Source of the DNA: Halobaculum sp. XH14 | GTDB taxonomy: Archaea > Halobacteriota > Halobacteria > Halobacteriales > Haloferacaceae | Reading direction: 5' to 3' | Length of the DNA stretch: 64,000 nt | Assembly (NCBI RefSeq): GCF_032116555.1 | Contig: NZ_CP134949.1 | Span: 2,666,001-2,730,000, forward strand | Shown: positions 55,141-63,687 of the stretch, piece after piece | Numbering within the stretch: the first letter of the stretch is position 1 | Layout: every line of letters starts with the position of its first letter | Notes under the pieces: model-generated | Database searches by the model: none | Told to the model about the DNA's origin: nothing | The model's input: the letters and a program-made list of their open reading frames with translations, nothing else | Position numbers and translations under genes: made by a program

Positions 55141-55167
55141 TCTAACGTAGTAATTTACTCTGTTAGA
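55141..55167. promoter_or_regulatory. 27-bp dyad, candidate operator
   Basis: Outer arms tctaac and gttaga and inner arms agtaa and ttact are exact complements about one central base (55154). It lies about 50 bases before the ATG of a small winged-helix protein and could be the site where that protein or its neighbour binds. Confidence 0.6.
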
Positions 55168-55215
55168 CAAGTGGGGAAGGATACGACTATACGAACTGAT
55201 GCGTATTTGCCACAC

Positions 55216-55458
55216 ATGACTAATGAGGAATATGCTCCGAGTGAAAACGAGGAAGAAATCCTGAAAGTTTTGAAGGAAGGGCAGGGTTCATCTCAACCCT
55301 GGGGACGAGTAAACCCATTATTTCTACGAGAACAGACCAATATAAACAAACAACAGGTGAATTATGCACTTAGGCAACTCATCGCTGCTGGGTGGGTAAC
55401 TAAGGTCACTGAGGGGCTTTATGAATTCGTTGACGATCCCCGAAATGGTAACGCCTAA
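55216..55458 (+). CDS. Small winged-helix regulator beside the DNA-modification island
   Basis: 80 residues from ATG 55216. EEEILKVLKEGQGSSQPWGR, NKQQVNYALRQLIAAGWV and a wing TEGLYEFVDDP form a compact MarR-like winged helix. It is downstream of the dyad at 55141-55167, suggesting autoregulation. It converges with the ATPase gene of the Dpd-like island and could control that island. Confidence 0.7.
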   Translation: MTNEEYAPSENEEEILKVLKEGQGSSQPWGRVNPLFLREQTNINKQQVNYALRQLIAAGWVTKVTEGLYEFVDDPRNGNA

Positions 55459-55469
55459 ATTATTGATTA

Positions 55470-56627
55470 TCAGATCTTTCCTTCGGCCCAAGCAACTGTG
55501 ATTTTATTTTCCTGTGATTTTGCAGCATCATCGAGGATACGACTACACATAGATAGGACCTGTCGGATATTGCCCTGTGATGTTTGGAGAATCAAATCTA
55601 AGGCCTCCTCAGAGAATGGGTCTATCCCCTCATTTTCAGTAGAAGACACCCTCTCTTGATCTAAATAATCACGCACCAACTCATAGAGGTTCTCACTTGT
55701 GAGGGGTTTCAGGGCAACTTCTTCCCCAATTCGCTCACTGAACGCGTGGTACTCACTCATTACGTCTTGCCAGACCTCGGGAGCACAACCAAACAGCATG
55801 CATAGTCCCGAACTGTTCTGGTCCATCAAGTGCCGAATGCTGTTGAGTGTTGCCTGTTCGTCCTTAGGTGAGAGTCGTGCGATGCTCTCGAACTCGTCGA
55901 CGAAGACGAAAATACCGGTGTAGCCGAGTTCGAGGAGCATATTTTTGAGTGCGGTGAAGGCCCGAACACCCATCGTGTCGTCGTCGAGTGCGCTGTGGAT
56001 TTCCATCTCCTTCCGCTGCTCGTATCGAATCCCCTCTGCGGTGAGCCACTGCCACGCGTAGAGATTCGTGTCCTCGTACACCATGTGGATAATGGCACGC
56101 GCAAAGTCGGCGAACTTCGTCACATCGCTGAGGCGGCGAATCGACTCGGGGACAATTTCCGAGAGCAGCACATCGCCTTCGTCTATCAGCGATTCCATCC
56201 CACTGGCACCAATCGGGTTCGTGTCGGTGACATCTCTCGCCACAGATGCAAGGAACTCGTACGCGAGTTCTTGGAGTCGGTTGAAGCCCAGATCGTAGAC
56301 GAACTCGTGGTAGATGTCGAGGAATCCTTCACCAGGTTGGGCGACATAGCCCACGACGACGTCGTCGCGACCGCGGAGTAGCGAGCGCGTGTATTTGAGC
56401 GTATGAGACTTCCCATTTCCATACTTTCCGGTGACCACCAGATGCTTCGACTTCCCAGTAGACAACATCGACGAAACCGTGGAGCTGATCTTGTCCGAAA
56501 CGTGCTGCTGCCCACAGTAAATCTCGGGGTCTTCAGCTGGAACTGGACTGTATGGGAAGGGGTTCGCCTCTAGGTCGTACTGTGAGTAGTCTTGCTGTTC
56601 GTCGGTGATCGTGAATGCGTCGGACAT
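55470..56627 (-). CDS. P-loop ATPase of the Dpd-like island (BrxD/DUF2791-like)
   Basis: 385 residues. The AAA+ type core has Walker A GKYGNGKS (residues 67-74), Walker B GIFVFVDEFESIA (about 240-252) and a sensor-like LCMLFGCAPEVW. The C-terminal part (ALDLILQTSQGNIRQVLSMC) resembles the lid of Orc/Cdc6-like and BREX BrxD-like ATPases. Known Dpd clusters also contain an ATPase (DpdH), but identity to it cannot be judged here. It overlaps the upstream winged-helix gene by one base (TAATG). It is the last gene of a three-gene operon with a TGT-like enzyme, which suggests DNA sensing or remodelling in modification or restriction. Confidence 0.75.
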   Translation of the reverse strand: MSDAFTITDEQQDYSQYDLEANPFPYSPVPAEDPEIYCGQQHVSDKISSTVSSMLSTGKSKHLVVTGKYGNGKSHTLKYTRSLLRGRDDVVVGYVAQPGEGFLDIYHEFVYDLGFNRLQELAYEFLASVARDVTDTNPIGASGMESLIDEGDVLLSEIVPESIRRLSDVTKFADFARAIIHMVYEDTNLYAWQWLTAEGIRYEQRKEMEIHSALDDDTMGVRAFTALKNMLLELGYTGIFVFVDEFESIARLSPKDEQATLNSIRHLMDQNSSGLCMLFGCAPEVWQDVMSEYHAFSERIGEEVALKPLTSENLYELVRDYLDQERVSSTENEGIDPFSEEALDLILQTSQGNIRQVLSMCSRILDDAAKSQENKITVAWAEGKI

Positions 56628-57523
56628 TATGTAGCCTCCTGCGAGTATTCGATGTCGCGGTCATGCACCGCGAGGTAGTAGTATTTCTTATCGAACTGTT
56701 CAACGCCGGCCATGACCTGCTGAGTGGACTGAGATGTGCTAACTAAACCGTCCTCTTCGGAGAGCGCAATACGCTTGATGCCGAGTGCTGCATCCTTCGC
56801 AGCTGTATCCATCGGCGCTCCCGACAGCTCGAGTTTACCGACGTTCTGTCGGCAAAGCGAGAGCAGCGCTGCGTCGAAATCATCGCGAGTGCAGCCGAGT
56901 CGTTCACAGGTCTCCTCACGGAGACGTGGAATCGACAGGTAGCGCTGTCGGAGGTCAACACCTGCTCTCTCTTCAAGATCGTCGTGCACGTCCAAAAGCA
57001 GGTAGTGGAAGTTAGCGGATATCGCCGCCTGGTCTACCAAGTAGTAGTCACCTGTGAACGCGTTCCGTTGGACTCGGCCCAACCGCTCAGCCCAATCCCC
57101 GAGGACCTCCACACTCGTTTGGTTATACGAATATGGGCTGAACTCTTGTGCCTCTTCCAATTGAGTCAGGAGTGTGTCTAAACCAGCGTTTTCGACGTTT
57201 TCGAGAACCTCGATGAGTGTCCCGTAGTGGGGACTACGTGTCTCTAAGATTGTACTTACTTGACTCCAGTCCTCGTCGCGAATTGCACTAAGGAAGGACA
57301 AACCGACATCAGTCGTCGTATAGACTGGTTCCTCGCCAGAGTCATTTTCGTCGAGCAAGGAGATACGCTTTGCTTCGAGGATTGTTTCACGCGCACGGCG
57401 GTGACTTACCTCCAATTCGTCCTCAAGATCTTCAGTTGACTTGCTAACTGCTTCACAGGCATGAGTCAGTTCAGCCAACCGGCTGAGAGTGACTGGTCTT
57501 ACAGTTGGTCTCTCATCGCTCAT
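56627..57523 (-). CDS. Winged-helix protein coupled to TGT-like enzyme and ATPase
   Basis: 298 residues. The N-terminus has a winged helix (RLAELTHACEAVSKSTEDLE, then VSHRRARETILEAKRISLLD). The C-terminal part may hold a second winged helix (IPRLREETCERLGCTRDDFD, ALLSLCRQNVGKLELSG). There is no catalytic motif. Both ends overlap neighbours (ATGA with the TGT-like gene, TAATG with the ATPase), so all three are made in fixed proportion. It may be the DNA-recognition subunit; a DpdG-like role is possible. Confidence 0.65.
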   Translation of the reverse strand: MSDERPTVRPVTLSRLAELTHACEAVSKSTEDLEDELEVSHRRARETILEAKRISLLDENDSGEEPVYTTTDVGLSFLSAIRDEDWSQVSTILETRSPHYGTLIEVLENVENAGLDTLLTQLEEAQEFSPYSYNQTSVEVLGDWAERLGRVQRNAFTGDYYLVDQAAISANFHYLLLDVHDDLEERAGVDLRQRYLSIPRLREETCERLGCTRDDFDAALLSLCRQNVGKLELSGAPMDTAAKDAALGIKRIALSEEDGLVSTSQSTQQVMAGVEQFDKKYYYLAVHDRDIEYSQEAT

Positions 57524-58554
57524 GTGAGCCTCCTCATCTGTTGCTTCGCGGTTTCGTATGCCCGCTTAGTGACCTCGTTCCCGCTGAAGCGCAAGTCGAG
57601 GTACTCCTCAATATCTCGACCAGACTCGGCGACATAACGGAAGCGTCGCAGTTCGGTCGCAAGTGCCCAGAGATTATGCTGGGTCAGGGCAGTTCGGTCT
57701 TCGCGAATCTCGTCGAGTTCTTTTTGTCCACACACTGGGCAGGGACAGGGGAGCCTGTCTAATTCCTCGATATTCCGTATTTCTTCCCCGCCGAAGCCCG
57801 GAATCAGGTAGTTCCGGTTGCCTGCACTACGAATGAAGGCCGAAGAGTCGAAACTGTCGACCCCCAAGTAAAGCAGCAGTGGTTGATAGACGAGACCTCC
57901 GAGACCATACACGTGCAGGTGCTTGTCTGTCGCGTTTCGTGCAGATAGTATCAGTTTTGTTATTTTTTTATAATCGGTTCGTATAGGAACCATACTTCCG
58001 AGGGCATACCCATCGAATTCGCCGTTCTTCTCCAGGTATTGTATGTTATTCCGGATCGTCTCTGGATCGTAACCATGGACACTCGCGAAGAGAAGGCCCA
58101 CCCCATCGTGATGGTCGCTCGCTTTGAGTGCGTACTCGATGCTTTGGTCGATTCGCCGTTGGTTTTCTGCTGCCCGGTTCTCCCTTGAGAGAGGAATGTC
58201 GACTGTACCGAGGATGTCCGCGTCCAATTGACTCTGGGTATCAAGCGTTTTTGCTGGGGTAGTGTCCACTTCTTCGTTGGCGAAATCGAACCCACCACTA
58301 TCCGCGAAAACGATGGTGTCCTCGGGGACGTCCATTTCTTCTCGTAATGTTACACCATTCGATATTCTCTGCCACATTGGGTCCCGGTTGCGGATCGATC
58401 TCGCGTTGATCATCGCTGCCGAGAACTCTGGGATCGTGCCGACGTACGTCGGTGTATTGTCACTCGACCGCTTCCCGATGTTTCTGACGGGAAAGAGAAC
58501 AGGGGTGTCTAATTCTCCTCGCGGGAGGTCGAGTTTCCTGCGTCGATACAACAT
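57520..58554 (-). CDS. Short DpdA-like transglycosylase (TGT fold)
   Basis: 344 residues. The tRNA-guanine transglycosylase barrel is recognisable: FADSGGFDF (Asp85, substrate site), LHVYGLGGLVYQPLL, then LGVDSFDSSAF with Asp236 as candidate nucleophile. The zinc site is complete: CPCPVC (Cys270, 272, 275) and His293. TGT enzymes exchange guanine for a 7-deazaguanine base; DpdA members do so in DNA. It lacks a PUA domain, which archaeal tRNA TGTs normally have. It starts an operon with a winged-helix protein and an ATPase, which also points away from tRNA. The substrate is inferred. Confidence 0.78.
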   Translation of the reverse strand: MLYRRRKLDLPRGELDTPVLFPVRNIGKRSSDNTPTYVGTIPEFSAAMINARSIRNRDPMWQRISNGVTLREEMDVPEDTIVFADSGGFDFANEEVDTTPAKTLDTQSQLDADILGTVDIPLSRENRAAENQRRIDQSIEYALKASDHHDGVGLLFASVHGYDPETIRNNIQYLEKNGEFDGYALGSMVPIRTDYKKITKLILSARNATDKHLHVYGLGGLVYQPLLLYLGVDSFDSSAFIRSAGNRNYLIPGFGGEEIRNIEELDRLPCPCPVCGQKELDEIREDRTALTQHNLWALATELRRFRYVAESGRDIEEYLDLRFSGNEVTKRAYETAKQQMRRLT

Positions 58555-58579
58555 GCCTCCCGCTCGGATAAGCTGTCCT

Positions 58580-58590
58580 CTTATTTAGTG
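58580..58590 (-). promoter_or_regulatory. Promoter of the TGT-like/winged-helix/ATPase operon
   Basis: The minus strand reads cactaaataag, 26-36 bases before the ATG at 58554, a strong archaeal TATA element at leaderless distance. Confidence 0.6.
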
Positions 58591-58693
58591 AATGGGGCGA
58601 TATGAACTATTCAGATGATTGGGGTTTGTCCTAGAACAGGAGATCAATTCTTAGGAGCGGGAGAACGCTATGATGCCATCTGGCAGTGGAGGA

Positions 58694-61597
58694 TCACTCA
58701 GACTCGAATTCCGTTTGTGGTGGTACTTCCTCTACTCGCTGACATACCTCTTCGATAGTTTCCGGGCGAAGAGTATCGACGGTATCGATGTATCGAGCGA
58801 AGTTCTTCATATAGTGTCCCTTGAGTCCAACAACGATCGTGCTATGTTCTTTTGCGTCCTCTGTCCGGGCGGGGATGGATTCGATATTGTCAAACTGGTC
58901 TTCGACAAGTTCGCGGTTGAACACCACACCAATCTGGTCGGAACGTACCTCCTGAACCATCTCGTCGATGTCGATACTGGTGTAGTAGTCCTTCCCAAGG
59001 GTAAAGAAGACGATATCGTAATCGGCCTCTTGAAGGAGGTTTCGTAGGTCTTCTTGGATGTAGAGCTTCGCAGATCGCTCTCTAATGTCGCTAACGTTCA
59101 TTGAACTGAACGATACCTCGTAGGGTGGGAGATACTCGTCTTCTGCGACAAGGCCAAACCCTGCACTCACGAAGTAACGGTCGACGTCGTGGCCTTGTCG
59201 CAAAAGCCATCTAACTGCACTCTTGACGTGTTTTTGCTGGCGTCCAGTGTACAGGTCGCGTGCCGCAATACCTGGCACATTATCACGAGCGAGGAGGTCT
59301 TCACGAGAGAACTGAAGAGTTTCCTCTTCACCGAAAATGGGTGCGTCGTCTGGTATCTCCTTTGATCCTGAACACTGGTCGATGACAAGGATGTCCAATC
59401 CGTTCTCGGTATCGATCTTAGGTGGATGAGGCACGAAGTTATCACTGGCTGCATAGTTCTGCCCGCAGACCTCGAGTATTTCATCTCGCAAGTCTCGGGG
59501 GTTGCTATTGATGTGAACCTCGCAACCGTTTTCACGAGCAACCGCTACAACTTCTTCGTCAAGTTCACCATCAAATGTGTGCACGAAGAGGTGTTTGTAC
59601 CTCGCTGCTTGTTCGCCGACGTTTGCTGCCATACGATCTGGGGCGAACGAGACGAGCGACGGGGTTTCTTCCCACCACTCACTCACCCCGTTCGCATCTA
59701 GTACACCAATCTCTGCGACCGGAAGGTCGTGTGTCTGGCCCCAGAACGAGGAGTGTTTGTCGCGCAGATAGTCTTCAACAGTTTCGTAGCCACTGAGGGC
59801 CGCATCACCCTGGGTCGCGACGAGGATCTTCGGAAGATCTTCCTCGAATTCATCATAGAAGCGTCGTGTGTTGTGGAACCCTCGTCTCCGATTCCGATCG
59901 TTCCCCCGGAAGATGCAAACCTCGATACCGTACTCTCTACAAATTGGACAGTCACATTTCTCCCACGGACGACTTCGAAGGGTGTCTTGATACTCCTGGA
60001 GCAGGTCGTCGTCACCGATCCAAGCGGCGTAATCCCGGACAATCGCCCAGACTCGATCATAGTCACTGACAACGTACGGCTCGTCCAAAACGGTCTTCGC
60101 GTGTGGGAACCCCTCAAATACGTCTTCCGCCGTACTCAGCAGTTCGTCGTACTCCTCGAACGAGACGGGAGCAGTCGGGGCATCTTCCCGCAGGAGTTTG
60201 ACTAGCCTACTACGGAGATTATCACTGAAGCTCGCCTGAAGCTCGCGTCCATACTCGAAATCCGTTCGGAACGCTCTTTCTATGTCCTGTAGGAGCGACT
60301 CATCATACTGATCATCGTAGCGGTGTTCCAGTAGATATTCTCTCGTCGCTGGTAGCACCTTCTCAGCCCGCTTGTACCAACTCTCGAGAGAATTACGAAT
60401 CGAATCTCCTGTATCGTATGCTCGGAGTGCCACCAGTGTTTCACGACCGCGTAAAGACTTTTCAACAGCTTCGTCGAGATCGTCCCGGCTCGATGGGTAG
60501 CGAACTCGAATAGCATCGTAGCGTTCGTCGTTATCAAGACGATAATTCTGTCCACCTGTCCACGCCGAACGGAGCATACTCGCGCTGTCGAAACTGGTCA
60601 TCCCCGACCGACCGATCGTCTCGAACGCCTCAGTCTTCGCGAAGCCGAAGACGTGGGAGTCGATACGGGTGTTGTGTTCCCGTTCGAACTGCTTGATTGT
60701 CTTCCCGACCCTTTTGACGATCCCACGGACGTCGTGAGTTGGACTGCCTGCAACGCCCCCGATTCCGAGGTAGTCGTAGCCAATATCAAGCACTTCCTCG
60801 GTGGCCTTACTGTATGAGTCAGGGTTCCATCCTTGGATGGCGACCATCAGTCGAAACGGGTAGTCACGACGCTGGTAGAGGTCATACATCTCTCGGGCGT
60901 TCCGCAGCGTCAGGTCGTAGCGGAACTCGGCGTCGTGTTCGCGATAGACCGCACGTGAATCCTGTGCGAGATGGAACAGAACGGTATCAATGTCTCCCCG
61001 AAAGTCCTCAGCGATGAACGGTTCAACTTCTGTGTCGGGATCAGTACGAATCGTCGGCTCGTACTCGTCGACATATGAGGGCCATTCCTCTGGCCATTCC
61101 TCGATCATAACATCAACGACGTCGGTGATGGGATCGGGGATGTCGCCTTTGTTGAGCTCCTCGTCGAACGCCCGTTCGTCAAGATAGAGTCGTCCCTTGT
61201 CCTTTCCCGACCCTAGAACGAGGTGGTCGATAGTGACGCCAACAGTAACGTCCAGCGTCTCGTAGAAGTCAAGCATATCCTCGTTCCCGTACGGTGGGAA
61301 CGGGAGCGACTTGTACCCCCAAGCGCCGCAGTCACTGATCGTCGGCAACCAATTCGGGATAGAAAGAACGGGGTCATCGTAGACACCATACTGGGCGAGT
61401 CGCTCGGCTTTGCGGTTTGTCTCTTCGACCTGTTCGCGGGAGATTAGAACCCCGTCTACTGGTGTGGTTTCGGGCTCGAAAATGTCCCAAATATAATCCA
61501 AATCGCGCTCTTGACGGTTCAGGGTAGAGAATTCGTCGTGTTCGAAATCGTAGTGAGAGTCGACTGCGTCGTCCCACTCAGGTACGTAAAACCGCAC
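58694..61597 (-). CDS. Large DpdA-like transglycosylase fused to a DUF6884-like domain
   Basis: 967 residues from GTG 61597. An N-terminal TGT-like barrel has ISDCGAWGY (Asp89), LGIGGVAGSP and MTSFDSASML (Asp337, candidate nucleophile). A zinc site follows as CDCPIC (548-553) with His575. An unassigned region (about 585-720) leads to a C-terminal DUF6884-like domain (about 734-900): LVIDQCSGSKE, AARDLYTGRQQKHV and YFVSAGFGLVAEDEYLPPYE. It resembles DpdA enzymes that put preQ0 into DNA. The second domain could change the inserted base, as the CSxxK region recalls archaeosine synthase; that is inference. A minus-strand atttatagg box lies about 40 bases upstream. Confidence 0.78.
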   Translation of the reverse strand: MRFYVPEWDDAVDSHYDFEHDEFSTLNRQERDLDYIWDIFEPETTPVDGVLISREQVEETNRKAERLAQYGVYDDPVLSIPNWLPTISDCGAWGYKSLPFPPYGNEDMLDFYETLDVTVGVTIDHLVLGSGKDKGRLYLDERAFDEELNKGDIPDPITDVVDVMIEEWPEEWPSYVDEYEPTIRTDPDTEVEPFIAEDFRGDIDTVLFHLAQDSRAVYREHDAEFRYDLTLRNAREMYDLYQRRDYPFRLMVAIQGWNPDSYSKATEEVLDIGYDYLGIGGVAGSPTHDVRGIVKRVGKTIKQFEREHNTRIDSHVFGFAKTEAFETIGRSGMTSFDSASMLRSAWTGGQNYRLDNDERYDAIRVRYPSSRDDLDEAVEKSLRGRETLVALRAYDTGDSIRNSLESWYKRAEKVLPATREYLLEHRYDDQYDESLLQDIERAFRTDFEYGRELQASFSDNLRSRLVKLLREDAPTAPVSFEEYDELLSTAEDVFEGFPHAKTVLDEPYVVSDYDRVWAIVRDYAAWIGDDDLLQEYQDTLRSRPWEKCDCPICREYGIEVCIFRGNDRNRRRGFHNTRRFYDEFEEDLPKILVATQGDAALSGYETVEDYLRDKHSSFWGQTHDLPVAEIGVLDANGVSEWWEETPSLVSFAPDRMAANVGEQAARYKHLFVHTFDGELDEEVVAVARENGCEVHINSNPRDLRDEILEVCGQNYAASDNFVPHPPKIDTENGLDILVIDQCSGSKEIPDDAPIFGEEETLQFSREDLLARDNVPGIAARDLYTGRQQKHVKSAVRWLLRQGHDVDRYFVSAGFGLVAEDEYLPPYEVSFSSMNVSDIRERSAKLYIQEDLRNLLQEADYDIVFFTLGKDYYTSIDIDEMVQEVRSDQIGVVFNRELVEDQFDNIESIPARTEDAKEHSTIVVGLKGHYMKNFARYIDTVDTLRPETIEEVCQRVEEVPPQTEFESE

Positions 61598-61677
61598 GTT
61601 AGATAGTCACCAGTAGTAGCGATGGGAGGGCATCCTATAAATCCGTTCGAAGTACATCACTCTGGAACTGGCACTCG

Positions 61678-62349
61678 CTAATGGAAATCAGATAGTGTAG
61701 GGCCAGTGTGAATCTGTATCGAATCCCACTGGTCAGGGCACTCTGCTTCAACTTGCTCAAAAAAACCGTCACCAATAGCGGTCAATACGTAATTGTTCGA
61801 CCGAATCTTCGCGAACTCTAAGTGGACTAACCACTTATAGTGTACTTTAGCACGCGGCACCCACGAGCTATCACTATCGACATCGGGGTAGAGATGGCCG
61901 ATTCGCTCACCGAATCTCTGTGCCGCTGGTGAGTCTTGAGTTGTCGGAACGGTCTCAACTGTAAGTTGGTGGAGAGCTGCCAACATTGGCAAACGGTGCT
62001 CATAAAAAATAACCATCCAGAGAAGGGCCTGTTCGGTACACGATAGCGAATCTTTCACTCCGACGCCTAACTTTGCTCCTGAATGACTCTGCTGCCGTGC
62101 ACGTTCATACGCTTCGGTCAGCCATCGCCCTCTTTCAGTTAGTTCGCCTTCATCCAGAAGGTCAAGCAGTTCCAAGAGTCGAGTCACATGCTGAACTTTT
62201 CTTGACCCAACGACACCTCTGTTGAAGGCTAATGTCCGCAGATCGGCATTCGGCTCACGCCGTCGCAACTCAAGCAATTCGCAAGCTAGCGGAAGGTCGT
62301 CCCAATCCGGCTGAACCGTCTCGAGGTGCCTGACTGACGACGTTTCCAC
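61678..62349 (-). CDS. Hypothetical protein of the Dpd-like island
   Basis: 223 residues with GTG start at 62349. It is mostly helical and contains a winged-helix-like segment (VTRLLELLDLLDEGELTERG, RWLTEAYERA) and a second one near the end (HYKWLVHLEFAKIRSNNYVL). No catalytic motif is visible. It is divergent from queD with 108 bases between the starts, so both may share control. A role as a specificity or regulatory protein is possible; I do not recognise its family. Confidence 0.6.
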   Translation of the reverse strand: METSSVRHLETVQPDWDDLPLACELLELRRREPNADLRTLAFNRGVVGSRKVQHVTRLLELLDLLDEGELTERGRWLTEAYERARQQSHSGAKLGVGVKDSLSCTEQALLWMVIFYEHRLPMLAALHQLTVETVPTTQDSPAAQRFGERIGHLYPDVDSDSSWVPRAKVHYKWLVHLEFAKIRSNNYVLTAIGDGFFEQVEAECPDQWDSIQIHTGPTLSDFH

Positions 62350-62457
62350 GACTATTGGTTCTAATTTACCAACTGCAATATAATTTCCTCACGTGATTAG
62401 AGACATAGTGAGTATGCTACCGATAATACTTAGTGAATACTGGGAGAGCCTCTTGGT

Positions 62458-62913
62458 GTGCATCTTGAACAAGAATCGGTCCCTGATCTTACTGAGTCTG
62501 GTAAGAGAACACTATTCGTAGGAAAGGACAACCCGATCCGAATCAGCACCGGGCATCGCCTCCTCCACCATGATGGGAAATGTAGCCGTCCACACGGCCA
62601 CAACTATGAGATCTCGGTTGAGGTCACCGGATCTCTCACTCAAGATGGCTGGGTTGTAGACAAAGGAGATATTACCTCAGTAATAGATGACTGGGACCAC
62701 CGCTTCCTCCTCGAGAAGGACGACCCGCTCATCGACGCCTTCGAACAGAGCGGCGACGGTGATTCACTCGTCGTTCTTGAACACCCACCGACCGCGGAAG
62801 TGATGGGGCTCGTCTTGGAACAAAAACTCCTCGAGACACTCCCAGAGTCACTCTCAGACATCTCAGTGACGGTGCGGGAGACATCAGAGCTCTGTGCGGG
62901 GGCGACGCACTGA
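62458..62913 (+). CDS. queD: 6-carboxytetrahydropterin synthase QueD
   Basis: 151 residues with GTG start at 62458. Zinc and catalytic residues are present: ISTGHRLLHH, KCSRPHGHNYE (Cys and His-x-His), and DDWDHRFLLEKDD with the catalytic Asp-His pair; VRETSELCAG ends the active site. It converts dihydroneopterin triphosphate to 6-carboxytetrahydropterin, the second step to preQ0. Its stop overlaps the queE start (TGATG). Being in the Dpd-like island, it probably supplies preQ0 for DNA, perhaps also for tRNA archaeosine. Confidence 0.92.
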   Translation: MHLEQESVPDLTESGKRTLFVGKDNPIRISTGHRLLHHDGKCSRPHGHNYEISVEVTGSLTQDGWVVDKGDITSVIDDWDHRFLLEKDDPLIDAFEQSGDGDSLVVLEHPPTAEVMGLVLEQKLLETLPESLSDISVTVRETSELCAGATH

Positions 62914-63686
62914 TGCCAGTCAGTTCGACAGCTGATGAGCAGCCAACGGACGATGTCGATGGCGCGGCGCTGCCGGTCAACGAGCTCTTCTACTCGCTCC
63001 AGGGCGAGGGCAAACTCACCGGGACACCGTCGGTGTTCGTCCGAACGAGTGGCTGTAACCTCCGATGTTGGTTCTGTGACTCCTACCACACCTCATGGGA
63101 ACCGACCCACGCTACCATAAGCGTCGACGACATCGTCAAGGAGGTCCAGTCACACGACGACGCCGACCACGTCGTCCTCACTGGTGGCGAACCGCTCATC
63201 CATGACGATTCGGTCACCCTCCTGAAACACCTTGATGATCTCGGGTACCACACCACCGTCGAAACCAACGGCACCATCTACCGCGACGCCCCCATCGATC
63301 TGGCGAGTATCAGTCCGAAACTCGCCACCAGCACACCCACCACCGAGAAAGACCCCAAGGGCGATGGCGAGTGGGTGGACCGCCATGAGGACCGTCGTAT
63401 CGACCTCAACACGCTGAGCGCGCTCGTCGACGACTACGGTGCACAACTCAAGTTCGTCGTCACTGGCCACGACGATCTGCCCGAGATCGAATCCCTCCTC
63501 GCCGACGTCCGCTCGAAAGCGGCGAGTCACATCCCTGACTCCGACGTGTTGTTGATGCCGGAGGGAACGACTCGGGACGAACTCGACGCTCGCCGGAACG
63601 AGGTCGCCGACCTCGCGATGGAGTACGGCTACCGATACACGCCCCGCTTGCACGTCGACTTGTGGAACGACGCTCCCGAAACGTAA
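62913..63686 (+). CDS. queE: 7-carboxy-7-deazaguanine synthase QueE
   Basis: 257 residues. The radical SAM motif is SGCNLRCWFCDSYH (CX3CX2C, about residue 49-56), preceded by NELFYSLQGEGKLTGTP, the QueE start signature. HVVLTGGEPLIH is the SAM-binding GGE motif. It converts 6-carboxytetrahydropterin to 7-carboxy-7-deazaguanine. It is translated with queD (one-base overlap) and is followed after one base by folE. QueC, the next enzyme, is not in the window. Confidence 0.94.
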   Translation: MPVSSTADEQPTDDVDGAALPVNELFYSLQGEGKLTGTPSVFVRTSGCNLRCWFCDSYHTSWEPTHATISVDDIVKEVQSHDDADHVVLTGGEPLIHDDSVTLLKHLDDLGYHTTVETNGTIYRDAPIDLASISPKLATSTPTTEKDPKGDGEWVDRHEDRRIDLNTLSALVDDYGAQLKFVVTGHDDLPEIESLLADVRSKAASHIPDSDVLLMPEGTTRDELDARRNEVADLAMEYGYRYTPRLHVDLWNDAPET

Positions 63687-63687
63687 T

